47,842 nt of DNA from contig NZ_JACXAB010000030.1 in assembly GCF_014699075.1 (NCBI RefSeq), positions 1-47,842 on the forward strand, given 5' to 3'. Position 1 is the first letter of the stretch. Each line of letters begins with the position of its first letter. Below, one piece after another: positions 23,089 through 31,582 of this stretch. The stretch comes from Microvirga sp. (GTDB lineage: Bacteria > Pseudomonadota > Alphaproteobacteria > Rhizobiales > Beijerinckiaceae). The notes under the pieces were generated by a model. The model did not search any database and was not told where the DNA came from. It saw only the letters and a program-made list of their open reading frames with translations. A program made the translations under genes and the position numbers.

Positions 23089-23826
23089 TTAACGAGAAGC
23101 GGCTGCGGCATCGTCATGTACGTGGCCACCGAGAAAGAGTTGACCAACGCGCGGGTCCGCCAGCATCCTCTTCGCGTCGTCGTGCATACGGGTCTGGCCA
23201 AGCTCAAGCACCAAGCCATAGTCTGATAGCGCGAGCGCAGCCTTGGCGTTCTGCTCTACCATCAGGATCGTCACGCCGCTGTCGCGCAGGCGTATCAGGG
23301 TTTGGAAGACCTCCCGCACCATGTTCGGCGACAAGCCGATAGAGGGCTCGTCGATGAGCACCAACTTAGGATCGAGCAGAAGCGAGCGGGCCACCTCGAG
23401 CTGCTTCTGCTGCCCGCCGGAAAGCTCGATCGCCTTACGATTCTTGAACTCCCGCAGCATAGGGAACTGGTCCATCACCGCTTCGATGCGTTGCCTCACC
23501 CTGGCTTGGTTGGAGGCAGTGATCCCACCAAGCTCGAGGTTGTGATAGACCGAAAGCTGCGGCACCACATTGCGGCCCTGCGGCACATAGGTCACGCCGT
23601 GGGCGATCATCTGGCGCGGCGTCTGACCCGCAACGTCTTGGCCATCCAGTAGGATCTGGCCCGAGTGGATCTGCAGCAGGCCGAAGATCGCCTTAAACAC
23701 AGTGGACTTGCCCGCGCCGTTGGGACCGATCATCGTGGTGATCGACGCCTTCGGGATCCTGAACGTGACGCCGTTCAGAATCGTGATCTTACCGTAGCCG
23801 CCATGGACGTTCTGCAGTTCAAGCAT
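23089..23826 (-). CDS. livF: Liv-type ABC transporter ATPase LivF (system 1)
   Basis: A 245-residue cytoplasmic ATPase of the branched-chain/polar amino acid (HAAT) importer class. Walker A GPNGAGKST (34-42), signature LSGGQQ (135-140), Walker B LVLIDEP (155-161), H-switch in VEQN. ATG at 23826 is preferred to the TTG one codon upstream. It abuts livG and is the last gene of the operon. The C-terminal tail (GGHVHDDAAAASR) is a little longer than usual. Confidence 0.92.
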   Translation of the reverse strand: MLELQNVHGGYGKITILNGVTFRIPKASITTMIGPNGAGKSTVFKAIFGLLQIHSGQILLDGQDVAGQTPRQMIAHGVTYVPQGRNVVPQLSVYHNLELGGITASNQARVRQRIEAVMDQFPMLREFKNRKAIELSGGQQKQLEVARSLLLDPKLVLIDEPSIGLSPNMVREVFQTLIRLRDSGVTILMVEQNAKAALALSDYGLVLELGQTRMHDDAKRMLADPRVGQLFLGGHVHDDAAAASR

Positions 23827-23829
23827 CAA

Positions 23830-24576
23830 TCAGCCACCGAGATAGGCATCGATTACAGTTTGGTTCGACCGAATCTCGTCCGGTGTCCCCTCGGCAATGA
23901 CTGCACCTTCGGCGAGCACGATCACGCGGGTGCAGAGGCTCATCACGAACTCCATATTATGCTCAATCACCACGAATGTCGTACCGTGCTCGGCATTGTA
24001 TGCGGCGAGCCGCTCCCTCAGATGTGCGAGCATCGTTAGGTTCACGCCGCCCGCCGGCTCGTCGAGCAGCACAAGGGCTGGACCCGCCATGAAAGCCATA
24101 GCTGCATCCAGCAGCTTTTGCTGACCGTAAGACAGCGAGCCCGCCAGCGTGCCGCGCAAATGGTTTAGGCGGAAGAACGAAATCATCCGCTCAGCGTCTG
24201 CCGTGAGGCGCGCATCAGAGGGGCCAAAGAGTCGGGACAGCATTGTGCCGCGATGCTCCTGCCCCGCCAGGACGATATTGTCGAACACGCTCATCTGCGG
24301 GAATACGGCGAGCTGCTGGAAGGTGCGGCCGACTCCGAGCCTGTTCAGCTTCGACGGCCGTAGGCCGGAGACGTCGCGGCCGTTGACATGGACCTGGCCC
24401 GCATCAGGTTCGAGCTGACCGAGGATGCAGTTGAAGAGCGTCGACTTGCCGGAGCCATTCGGCCCGATCAGGCCGAGAATCTCGCCCTTGTGTACATCGA
24501 AGGACACGCCCCTGACGGCCTTGATGCCCCCGAAGCTCTTCTCGATGCGGCGGACAGAAAGGACTGGCTGGCTCAT
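23830..24576 (-). CDS. livG: Liv-type ABC transporter ATPase LivG (system 1)
   Basis: A 248-residue partner ATPase. Walker A GPNGSGKST (38-46), Q-loop region RTFQQLAVF, signature LSYGQQ (148-153, the usual LivG variant), Walker B ALVLLDEP (167-174) and the C-terminal IAEGTPDEIRSNQTVIDAYL typical of LivG. The start overlaps the livM stop by four bases. Confidence 0.93.
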   Translation of the reverse strand: MSQPVLSVRRIEKSFGGIKAVRGVSFDVHKGEILGLIGPNGSGKSTLFNCILGQLEPDAGQVHVNGRDVSGLRPSKLNRLGVGRTFQQLAVFPQMSVFDNIVLAGQEHRGTMLSRLFGPSDARLTADAERMISFFRLNHLRGTLAGSLSYGQQKLLDAAMAFMAGPALVLLDEPAGGVNLTMLAHLRERLAAYNAEHGTTFVVIEHNMEFVMSLCTRVIVLAEGAVIAEGTPDEIRSNQTVIDAYLGG

Positions 24577-25553
24577 TTGAGCTGCGCCCCCTGCTGGAGA
24601 TCGGCGCGGGCGACAGGCCGCGCGATGAATCGGTCGCGGATGCGTCCCCAGATGCCGATCATGCCCGACGGGACGAAGATGAGCATGACGATCACGAGCA
24701 CGGCATAGATGATGAGGTAGTAGCCTTCGGTGAAACGCAGGATTTCGGGCAGCAGGATCACGACGCCCGCGCCTAGGAATGGGCCGAAGAAGTATCCCGC
24801 ACCACCGACCGCGACCATCAGTAGGATGCGCAGGGAATGGGCGAGCCCGAAGGAGCCCGGCTCGATAAACTGCACGAGCGATGCAATCAGTGCCCCGGCA
24901 AGCCCGCCGTACATGGAACCGATCGCGAAAGCCAGAAGTGTGATGCGGCGGGTGTCAACTCCTAAGCTCTCGGCCCGAATCGGGTTCTCGCGCAACGCTC
25001 TGAAGGCGCGGCCCCAGGGCGAGCGAACGATGCCCCACATCGCAAGCGCGGCGATGATCGTCACCATCAGCGTGAAGTAATAGAAGGGCAGCGACCGCAT
25101 TGTCGAAAAAAGACCGAAAGTCGGCCGTGGAATGCCGACCAGCCCGTAGGTTCCACCTGTCAACCACTCCTCGTTGCGCAGCACGAGGAAGACCAGCGTG
25201 TTGAACGCGAGCGTCACGAAGGCGAGGAAATGACCCTTTACGCGCAAGGCCGGATAGCCCAACCCGAACCCAACGACGAAACACGCCAATACGCCGAGTG
25301 GCATGGCCGCAAGCCAATGCCAGCCTGACAGCGTGAGGAGCGCCGTCGTATAGGCCCCGATAGCCATGAAGGAAGCCTGCGCCAGCGAGATCTGGCCGGC
25401 ATAGCCCAGTGTTAGGTTGAGACCCATCGCGGCGATCGAGAAGATCAGCCACGAGGTCATCACGTAAATGATGTAGTTACCCTGTCCGAGAGGCGCGCCA
25501 ATCGCGAGTGCGATCAGAACCAGGATCAGGACGCGGCGAAGCCAAGCGTTCAT
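24573..25553 (-). CDS. livM: Liv-type ABC transporter permease LivM (system 1)
   Basis: A 326-residue inner-membrane permease with about eight to ten helices. The family block GYAGQISLAQASFMAIGAYT (about 49-68) and the coupling-helix region RALRENPIRAESLGVDTRR are clear. It pairs with LivH to form the channel. ATG/TGA overlap with livH (TGATG). Length normal. Confidence 0.93.
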   Translation of the reverse strand: MNAWLRRVLILVLIALAIGAPLGQGNYIIYVMTSWLIFSIAAMGLNLTLGYAGQISLAQASFMAIGAYTTALLTLSGWHWLAAMPLGVLACFVVGFGLGYPALRVKGHFLAFVTLAFNTLVFLVLRNEEWLTGGTYGLVGIPRPTFGLFSTMRSLPFYYFTLMVTIIAALAMWGIVRSPWGRAFRALRENPIRAESLGVDTRRITLLAFAIGSMYGGLAGALIASLVQFIEPGSFGLAHSLRILLMVAVGGAGYFFGPFLGAGVVILLPEILRFTEGYYLIIYAVLVIVMLIFVPSGMIGIWGRIRDRFIARPVARADLQQGAQLK

Positions 25554-26434
25554 CAGACAGCCCTCCCCTCAGGCGTGCCCAGAATACCTTGCGGTCGGAC
25601 CAGGATGATGAGGATGAGAAGGATCAACGGCAGCGCAGCGCGGTATTCGGCTGTGACGTAGGTAGCCACCAGGTTGTCCAAGACGCCGATCAGCAAGCCA
25701 CCCACCAGCGCGCCGCGGATCTGGTTGAAACCGCCGACAATGGCCGCGATGAAGGCAATGAGGCCAAGGGTTTCGCCATTGGAGAACTTTGCGAGATAGA
25801 CTGGCGTGATGAGGAAGGAGGCGAGCGCCGCGAGCGCTGCGTTGATCAGGAACGTGTAGAGGACCATTCTCTTCACATCGACGCCTAGGATCTCGGCCAC
25901 AGCCGGATTCTGCGCGGTTGCCTGCATACAGCGGCCAGTTCGGGTGCGGTTGAGGAAGAGCGTCAGCAGGACAACGATGCCTAGCGAGAGAACAAGGTTC
26001 AGGATATCCTGCAGTGAGACGACCGCGCCGAAGATGTTGATCGGGTCGCTGGGGAGCACGGATGGGAAGGGCTGCCCCTCAGCGCTGTAGAACTCCTTCA
26101 CGCTCTCCCTGATTAGAATGCCGAGCGCGATCGTGGCAATAACGAGTGTGATGCCGCCATGCGGCAGGATAGGCTCCACGACCAGCTTCTTGAATGCTGC
26201 TCCCAGTATGAGGATCGACATGGCGAGGCCGAACAGCAGCGCGCCCCAGAGCGGCAGATCGAAGTAGTTCAGGCCGACCAAGACCAGGAACGCCGGAAGC
26301 ATGACGAACTCGCCCTGGGCGAAGTTGATCGTCTGGGCGGCCTGCCAGACCAGCGCAAAGCCGATCGCCACAAGCGCGTAGATAGATCCAGTCGCGAGGC
26401 CGGACAACAGTACCTGCAGGAACTGGGACATCAT
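25553..26434 (-). CDS. livH: Liv-type ABC transporter permease LivH (system 1)
   Basis: A 293-residue permease starting MMSQFLQVLLSGLATGSIYA, with the LivH landmarks TINFAQGEFVMLPAF and QATAQNPAVAEILGVDVKR (coupling loop) and the C-terminal LVRPQGILGTPEG. The frame is open 24 codons further upstream, but that part is not family-like and would come close to the stem-loop. The ATG pair at 26434/26431 follows a weak AGG. Confidence 0.9.
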   Translation of the reverse strand: MMSQFLQVLLSGLATGSIYALVAIGFALVWQAAQTINFAQGEFVMLPAFLVLVGLNYFDLPLWGALLFGLAMSILILGAAFKKLVVEPILPHGGITLVIATIALGILIRESVKEFYSAEGQPFPSVLPSDPINIFGAVVSLQDILNLVLSLGIVVLLTLFLNRTRTGRCMQATAQNPAVAEILGVDVKRMVLYTFLINAALAALASFLITPVYLAKFSNGETLGLIAFIAAIVGGFNQIRGALVGGLLIGVLDNLVATYVTAEYRAALPLILLILIILVRPQGILGTPEGRAV

Positions 26435-26535
26435 TTGTTTTTGCCTGAAGGCTGTGGCGACCGGCGCGGCCGGCACGAGAGCATCGAACCTAAAGGTGGA
26501 GCCCACATTCTAAGCCCAATGCCCCCTTGGGAGCG

Positions 26536-26581
26536 GCGCATCGTTCAGGGAAGAAAAGCATCTACTTTCCCGATGATGCGC
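26536..26581 (-). promoter_or_regulatory. Intercistronic stem-loop between binding protein 1 and livH
   Basis: GCGCATC (from 26536) pairs with GATGCGC (to 26581), and an inner GGGAA pairs with TTCCC, giving a two-part stem. It starts six bases behind the binding-protein stop. There is no T-run. It probably stabilises the upstream mRNA or limits read-through. Confidence 0.65.
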
Positions 26582-26587
26582 TAGCGA

Positions 26588-27724
26588 TCAGTTAGCCGGA
26601 ACGGTGCCGATCACTACCGGTGAGCCATTGCGGACCTGCACCATGAAGCTCGGACGGGACACCTCACCGCGGTTGTCCCAGCAGGTATCGAGCAGGATCC
26701 TCGGATACTTAGTGGCTGGCAGGCACAAGCCGTGCATCTTCTCCGAGAAGGCCTCGCCATCAAACTTGCCGACGAGTTCGGTCACGTACTTGGTCGTCCA
26801 GGCTCCGATATAGCCCTTGATCGCATCGTGGGTCGGAACTCGCTTAAAGGTCTTTACGAACTTCTCTCTGAAGGCTGCAATCCCTTCGACCTGATCGGCA
26901 GTGGCCGTGATGCCGACGTGAGCGATCGCACCCTCAGCCGCGGGGCCGGCCAGCTCGATCACCTTGGCCTCCGTCAGCGTTACCTCGCCAACGAGCGGCA
27001 TGGAGAGGCCCTGCTTCTTCGCCTCGATCAGGAAACGGGCGGACTCCTCTTGGTTCATATAGACGAACACAGCGTCAGCACCCGACTGCTTCAGCTTGGA
27101 GACATCCGACGCATAGTCGGTCTGCGCCTGCTCGGATGGCACGTCGGTGACAACCTCGATCCCAGCCTTCTTCATTTCGGCGATAAACACGTTGCGTCCG
27201 CCGCGGCCGAACTCGTTGTTCACCCAGGCGACGCCAACCTTCTTGGCCTTCAACGTGTCCTTGAAGTAGGGCACCAGAGCCGGGACGCCCTTCTGAGCGC
27301 CGGAGGAGGTGCGGAAGACAAACGGGTTGCCCTTCTCGACGATTGTTGGCGCCTCAGAACCGACGAATTGCGGCACGCCGTTCTGCTGCGCTACTAGCAT
27401 GTTGACCAGCGTTGAGCCGGAATAGATCGTGCCCCAGATCGCATAGGCGCGTCCATCGATCGCCTTCTGCACCAGCGCACGTGATATCTGCGGATCGGTC
27501 TGCGTGTCGTACTCGGTGACCTTGACCGGCTTGCCAAGAATGCCACCTTCCGCATTGATCTCGTCCACGGCGATCCTGATGCCGTCACGCCAGTTAGTGC
27601 CCGCCGGGGCGCCGGCGCCGGAGAGCTCGACGACAACGCCGATCTCAACGGCCTCTTGGGCCTGCGCCGCCCCTACTAGGGTCAGCAGCGCCGTGCTCAG
27701 CGCAAGAACGAATTTGGAATACAT
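26588..27724 (-). CDS. Liv-type solute-binding protein (system 1)
   Basis: A 378-residue periplasmic binding protein of the type I fold (LivJ/LivK class). Sec signal peptide 1-22 (cut after AQA), then VEIGVVVELSGAGAPAGTNW, GIRIAVDEINAEGGILGKPV and the mid-domain GVAWVNNEFGRGG. Two Cys near the C-terminus (GLCLPATKYPRILLDTCWDN) could form a disulfide. GGGAGG lies before the ATG. It heads a five-gene operon. The ligand is probably an amino acid or amide but cannot be named. Confidence 0.92.
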   Translation of the reverse strand: MYSKFVLALSTALLTLVGAAQAQEAVEIGVVVELSGAGAPAGTNWRDGIRIAVDEINAEGGILGKPVKVTEYDTQTDPQISRALVQKAIDGRAYAIWGTIYSGSTLVNMLVAQQNGVPQFVGSEAPTIVEKGNPFVFRTSSGAQKGVPALVPYFKDTLKAKKVGVAWVNNEFGRGGRNVFIAEMKKAGIEVVTDVPSEQAQTDYASDVSKLKQSGADAVFVYMNQEESARFLIEAKKQGLSMPLVGEVTLTEAKVIELAGPAAEGAIAHVGITATADQVEGIAAFREKFVKTFKRVPTHDAIKGYIGAWTTKYVTELVGKFDGEAFSEKMHGLCLPATKYPRILLDTCWDNRGEVSRPSFMVQVRNGSPVVIGTVPAN

Positions 27725-27863
27725 CGGTGATCCTCCCTACCCTCTGTTAAGCCAGCGTTGTCTCGTTCGCGCCGTCTGAACCGGTTCAGCAGACAGACAA
27801 CGAATTTAGCCGTCCTGAAATTTTGTTGATCCTTTGACGACCTAAGCCGTAACGTCAATCGCA

Positions 27864-27879
27864 AATATCGGCGGATATT
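27864..27879. promoter_or_regulatory. Palindrome upstream of Liv operon 1
   Basis: AATATC (27864-27869) and GATATT (27874-27879) are perfect arms around GGCG. The site is in the AT-rich upstream region of the first Liv operon. An operator role is inferred from position only. Confidence 0.4.
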
Positions 27880-28149
27880 GATAGATAATGATAAGAAATC
27901 TGATACTTAATAACGTTCTAAAGCCGTAAGGGGATTGTCGAAGGCAGCTTTCGCGATGAAGACTGGACATCCAACCTCGCCGGTCGAGTTTTCGAGATGG
28001 GCAGAAAAGACCAAGCGAGCCCAAGTAAGTTAGAACGCGAAATTCCCACAATACAGGGAACGTGAGTTCTCTCGATGCCCGACGCTCTAAAGAAGGACCT
28101 TGTGACTGCGTCCGGAGCACAAGACCCCACTACCAAGCGTCAAGACGCT

Positions 28150-28170
28150 CCTGAGAAGCTGTTATACAGT
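28150..28170. repeat. Repeat behind livF, copy B
   Basis: The core CCTGAGAAGCT, then GTTATACAGT, is the partner of copy A at 22827-22847. It lies about 50 bases behind the livF stop of system 2. Confidence 0.5.
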
Positions 28171-28217
28171 CCAACTATGCGCCTTTGCCTGTTGCTCTTG
28201 CACCTAACGGTCACAGA

Positions 28218-28934
28218 TTACAGGCCGAGATAAGCCTTACGGATCATCGGGTGCCCCTGTAACTCCTCTGACGGGCCATCGAGCACCTGCTTGCCGTTCT
28301 CAAGCACGTAAACGCGGTGACTGACAGCGAGCACCTGCTTCACGTTCTGCTCCACCAGCAGGATTGGAAGACCAGTCTCGGCGACCCGTCTGATCGCTGC
28401 CATCACCTCTTTGACGAAAAGCGGCGATAGCCCGAGACTTGGCTCGTCCATAATCAGCATTTTTGGCCCGAGCATAAGAGCACGTGCAATAGCCACCATC
28501 TGCTGCTGTCCGCCGGATAACTGACCAGCCATGGCGTTGGAGTTGCGAACAAGGTCCGGGAAGAGAGTTTCAACCTTCGCCATGTTCTCGTCCCGGACAG
28601 CCTTTGCTTCAGGCAAGTAGGCCCCCAGCATCAAATTCTCCCGCACGGTCATATTCGGAAACAACTGACGGCCCATAGGCACATGCGCCAATCCCTTACG
28701 AGCCATCTGATGAGGCCGTGCTCCCTTGATCTCCTCGCCGGCGAATAGGATGCGTCCGCTCCACGGAGCAATCATGCCTGAGATCGCCCTGAGGATTGTC
28801 GATTTGCCACTACCGTTTCCACCAACGAGGCCGACCAACTCGCCGCGATCCACATGGAGAGAGGCACCAAGCACCACCTTCAGCGCACCATAACCAAGGT
28901 CGACATTGTCAACCTGCAGAATTGCCTGCCCCAT
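28218..28934 (-). CDS. livF: Liv-type ABC transporter ATPase LivF (system 2)
   Basis: A 238-residue ATPase. Walker A reads GGNGSGKST (38-46; Gly instead of the usual Pro at position 2), signature LSGGQQ (139-144), Walker B MLIMDEP (159-165), VEQN switch. Its start overlaps the livG stop (TGATG). Last gene of operon 2. Confidence 0.92.
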   Translation of the reverse strand: MGQAILQVDNVDLGYGALKVVLGASLHVDRGELVGLVGGNGSGKSTILRAISGMIAPWSGRILFAGEEIKGARPHQMARKGLAHVPMGRQLFPNMTVRENLMLGAYLPEAKAVRDENMAKVETLFPDLVRNSNAMAGQLSGGQQQMVAIARALMLGPKMLIMDEPSLGLSPLFVKEVMAAIRRVAETGLPILLVEQNVKQVLAVSHRVYVLENGKQVLDGPSEELQGHPMIRKAYLGL

Positions 28935-29650
28935 CAGTCGGTCCCCAAATAGGCTTCGATCACGCGCTCATTGCTCGTTACCTGTTGCGGAGTGCCTTCA
29001 GCGATCTTCTCGCCACTGGCGAGTACAATGACATGATCGGATAGCTCAATGATCGCCTCCATGATGTGTTCGACCATCAGGACCGCGAGACCTTGCGCAC
29101 TTAATGATCCCACGAAAGCGATCATCTCCCGCAACGCAGGAGGATTCAGACCCGCCATGATCTCGTCGAGAAAGATCACCTTCGGCTTTACAGCAAGCGC
29201 CTTCGCCAGCTCCAGCCGCCGTCGGCGCGCAAGGTTGAGATCTAGTGCGGGCTGGTGAGCGCGATCCGCCAGCCCCACCTGCTCGAGGACGCTCATAGCG
29301 AGGCGCTCCGCCTCGCTCCGCCGTTTGGCCGTCAGAAACGCGGCAACGAGCACATTCTCCAGGACCGTCAACTCCTCAAACGGCCGTTCGGTCTGGAAAG
29401 TCCGGCCGAACCCCAAACGGGTCCGCTTAAATGCCGGGAGCGCGGTGATATCCCTATCGAGCAAGGCGATCCTGCCGGAGTGCATGGGGGCAAAGCCCGT
29501 CACCGCATTAAACAGTGTGGTCTTGCCGGCTCCATTCGGGCCGATTAACCCAAGGATCTCGCCGGAGCCAAGGGACAGGCCAACATTGTTGACGGCCGTT
29601 ACCCCACCAAACTTGACGGTAATGCCGTCAGCCCTGAGCACGTTTGGCAT
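28934..29650 (-). CDS. livG: Liv-type ABC transporter ATPase LivG (system 2), variant signature
   Basis: A 238-residue ATPase. Walker A GPNGAGKTT (37-45) and Walker B VIFLDE (158-163), followed by IMAGLNP. The signature position reads LNLARRRRLE (138-147), with no SGGQ. A subset of LivG proteins has L-T/N-L-A-R/K-R-LE here, so it may be functional. The ATG at 29650 is chosen over 29689 because GGAGG lies five bases upstream and the family starts there; it overlaps the livM 3' end by 23 bases. Confidence 0.88.
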   Translation of the reverse strand: MPNVLRADGITVKFGGVTAVNNVGLSLGSGEILGLIGPNGAGKTTLFNAVTGFAPMHSGRIALLDRDITALPAFKRTRLGFGRTFQTERPFEELTVLENVLVAAFLTAKRRSEAERLAMSVLEQVGLADRAHQPALDLNLARRRRLELAKALAVKPKVIFLDEIMAGLNPPALREMIAFVGSLSAQGLAVLMVEHIMEAIIELSDHVIVLASGEKIAEGTPQQVTSNERVIEAYLGTD

Positions 29651-30581
29651 AGAGCCTCCGAATATGTCTGCGGGCCAGCTCCCCGACAATGCCGCGGGGA
29701 ACGAAAAGCACGACCACCAGGATCAGGATCCCGTAGATCAGCATGTTCGCCTCAGCGAACGTAGTACGGAACATCTCTCCCGCTCCGATCAGCACGATGG
29801 CGCCGACTGCGGGTCCCCAGATCGTCCCGCGCCCACCGATGATGGCTGTGAGGGCGATCTGCACCGATAGGAGAAGGGCGAAAATGACGTGCGGTTCAAT
29901 GAACGCTAGTACGATCCCGTAAATTCCCCCGCCGATCGAGGTGAGCGCAGCGGACAGCATGAACGCCTTCAACTTCGTCGCCGTCGGATCGATGCCCGCT
30001 GCCATCGCCGAGTCCTCGTCTTCGCGAACAGCCCGTAGCTGATAGCCGAACCGGACCCGAGAGATCACGATGACGGTAGCAATCACCACTGTTGCGAAGG
30101 CGAGCGCCATGTAGAACTGGGCCGTTCTGGAGAAGAGATCGATGCCAAACGGCTCCGGGAGGGTTGCAATGAATACGCCCGTAGCGCCTCCGGATAACCA
30201 TTCCTCGTTAATGGCTACCAACCGGAGGATCTCCGCAACTGCGATGGTGGAAAGCGAAAAGTACGGCCCACGCAGGCTGAAGGTCAGCCATCCCCAAAAA
30301 TAGGCGAGGACTGCCGCAACAGCGGCTGCCATGGCCATTGTCCACCATGGCGCAAGTCCGAACTGGCCCTCGCCAATGGCGACAAAATAAGCTCCGAGGC
30401 CCACGAACGATGCATGGCCAAGGCTCACCTGACCATTCCATCCGCCGAGCAGGTCCCAGGATGTGGCCCAGCCGGCAAACAGCAGGACAGAGATCGCAAT
30501 CGTCAGATTGTTAGGGAAGATGGCCGGGTAGGCCATGCCGACAGCGAGCAGCACGCCCAGTCCAATGAGATGCTTTGTCAT
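29628..30581 (-). CDS. livM: Liv-type ABC transporter permease LivM (system 2)
   Basis: A 317-residue permease with about nine helices. LGGWNGQVSLGHASFVGLGA is the family block and LRAVREDEDSAMAAGIDPT the coupling loop; the end RGIVGELARRHIRRLYAKR is basic. Its start overlaps the livH stop by four bases. Length normal. Confidence 0.92.
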   Translation of the reverse strand: MTKHLIGLGVLLAVGMAYPAIFPNNLTIAISVLLFAGWATSWDLLGGWNGQVSLGHASFVGLGAYFVAIGEGQFGLAPWWTMAMAAAVAAVLAYFWGWLTFSLRGPYFSLSTIAVAEILRLVAINEEWLSGGATGVFIATLPEPFGIDLFSRTAQFYMALAFATVVIATVIVISRVRFGYQLRAVREDEDSAMAAGIDPTATKLKAFMLSAALTSIGGGIYGIVLAFIEPHVIFALLLSVQIALTAIIGGRGTIWGPAVGAIVLIGAGEMFRTTFAEANMLIYGILILVVVLFVPRGIVGELARRHIRRLYAKRAQG

Positions 30582-31462
30582 ACGCGTTTCACCGTCCGTC
30601 CAAGCAGACCCTCAGGCCGGAAAAGCAGGATCAGCAGGAACGCAATCAATCCATAAGCCTCACGGTATTCGGACATGAAGTAAGAGGCGCCCAGAACCTC
30701 AACCACACCCAGCAGAATGCCTCCGGCAATCGCTGCACCGACGTTCCCCAACCCACCGAGAACCGTCACGACGAAAGCCTTCAGGGTGAACACGGCCCCC
30801 GTGTTGGTCGGAGTTGCGAACAGGAGCGGGATGAGTGTGACACCTGCCATGACCGCCAGCATCACGCCGAGACCAAAGACGATGCTATGGATCCGCCGCG
30901 TATCAATGCCGACGAGCTCGGCGCCAAGCCGGTTTTCCGCAGTGCCGCGGATGGCACGTCCAACTTCGGTCCGGTTGAGCAGCGCATAGAGTGCCGCGAT
31001 CATGATGACCGTAGCGATCCCAGCGAGGAGCAGGACCATAGAGACATTGACCCCGGCAATAGAGAAAGTTGATGAGGCATATGACACCTGCACGGAGCGC
31101 GGCTCGCCACCAAAGGTGAGCAGGATCGCGTTGCCGATGATCAATGAGATCCCGAGCGTCGCCAGAAGCGCCGATTCCGGCGGCGCATCGATGACGCGTG
31201 AGAGGATGAAGCGCTCAACGATGACCCCAGCAAAGAAGCCGATCGGCATCGCGAGAAGCAGCGAAAGGTATGGATCCCATCCGAGCAGAGCGTTGAAGAG
31301 GACAGCACTGTACATGCCCAGCACAACGAAATCGCCGTGCGCGAAGTTGATCGTGCGCATGACCCCGAACACAAGGGTTAGGCCGATTCCGATGAGGGCA
31401 TAAACGCCTCCCATCAGAACGCCGTTAGCAATGTTCTGGAGGAAAATATCTAACCCGGCCAT
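30578..31462 (-). CDS. livH: Liv-type ABC transporter permease LivH (system 2)
   Basis: A 294-residue permease: NIANGVLMGGVYALIGIGLT at the N-terminus, TINFAHGDFVVLGMY, IRGTAENRLGAELVGIDTRR (coupling loop) and LLFRPEGLLGRTVKR at the end. AGGAA lies eight bases before the ATG. It follows the binding-protein gene by 120 bases that contain a stem-loop. Confidence 0.92.
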   Translation of the reverse strand: MAGLDIFLQNIANGVLMGGVYALIGIGLTLVFGVMRTINFAHGDFVVLGMYSAVLFNALLGWDPYLSLLLAMPIGFFAGVIVERFILSRVIDAPPESALLATLGISLIIGNAILLTFGGEPRSVQVSYASSTFSIAGVNVSMVLLLAGIATVIMIAALYALLNRTEVGRAIRGTAENRLGAELVGIDTRRIHSIVFGLGVMLAVMAGVTLIPLLFATPTNTGAVFTLKAFVVTVLGGLGNVGAAIAGGILLGVVEVLGASYFMSEYREAYGLIAFLLILLFRPEGLLGRTVKRV

Positions 31463-31550
31463 TCTTGTTCCTGATTGCTGTCAGGCGTTTATCCGCCGTA
31501 TGAACATGCGCGGCGGTGAGCCAGCCTGTTATGTGATTGCAGCTCTGGCT

Positions 31551-31575
31551 GAGCCGGCGGCTGTGCCGCCGGCTC
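31551..31575 (-). promoter_or_regulatory. Intercistronic stem-loop between binding protein 2 and livH
   Basis: GAGCCGGCGGC (31551-31561) and GCCGCCGGCTC (31565-31575) form a perfect, very GC-rich 11-base stem with a three-base loop, seven bases behind the binding-protein stop. No T-run follows on the minus strand. Confidence 0.75.
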
Positions 31576-31582
31576 CTTTAGG

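Larger units (their letters stand above)
27725..28217. other. Promoter region of Liv operon 1 and end of operon 2
   Basis: A 493-base AT-rich gap. It holds the palindrome AATATC-GGCG-GATATT (27864-27879), about 140 bases before the binding-protein start and a possible operator, and repeat copy B near 28150. No gene is supported. Confidence 0.45.
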
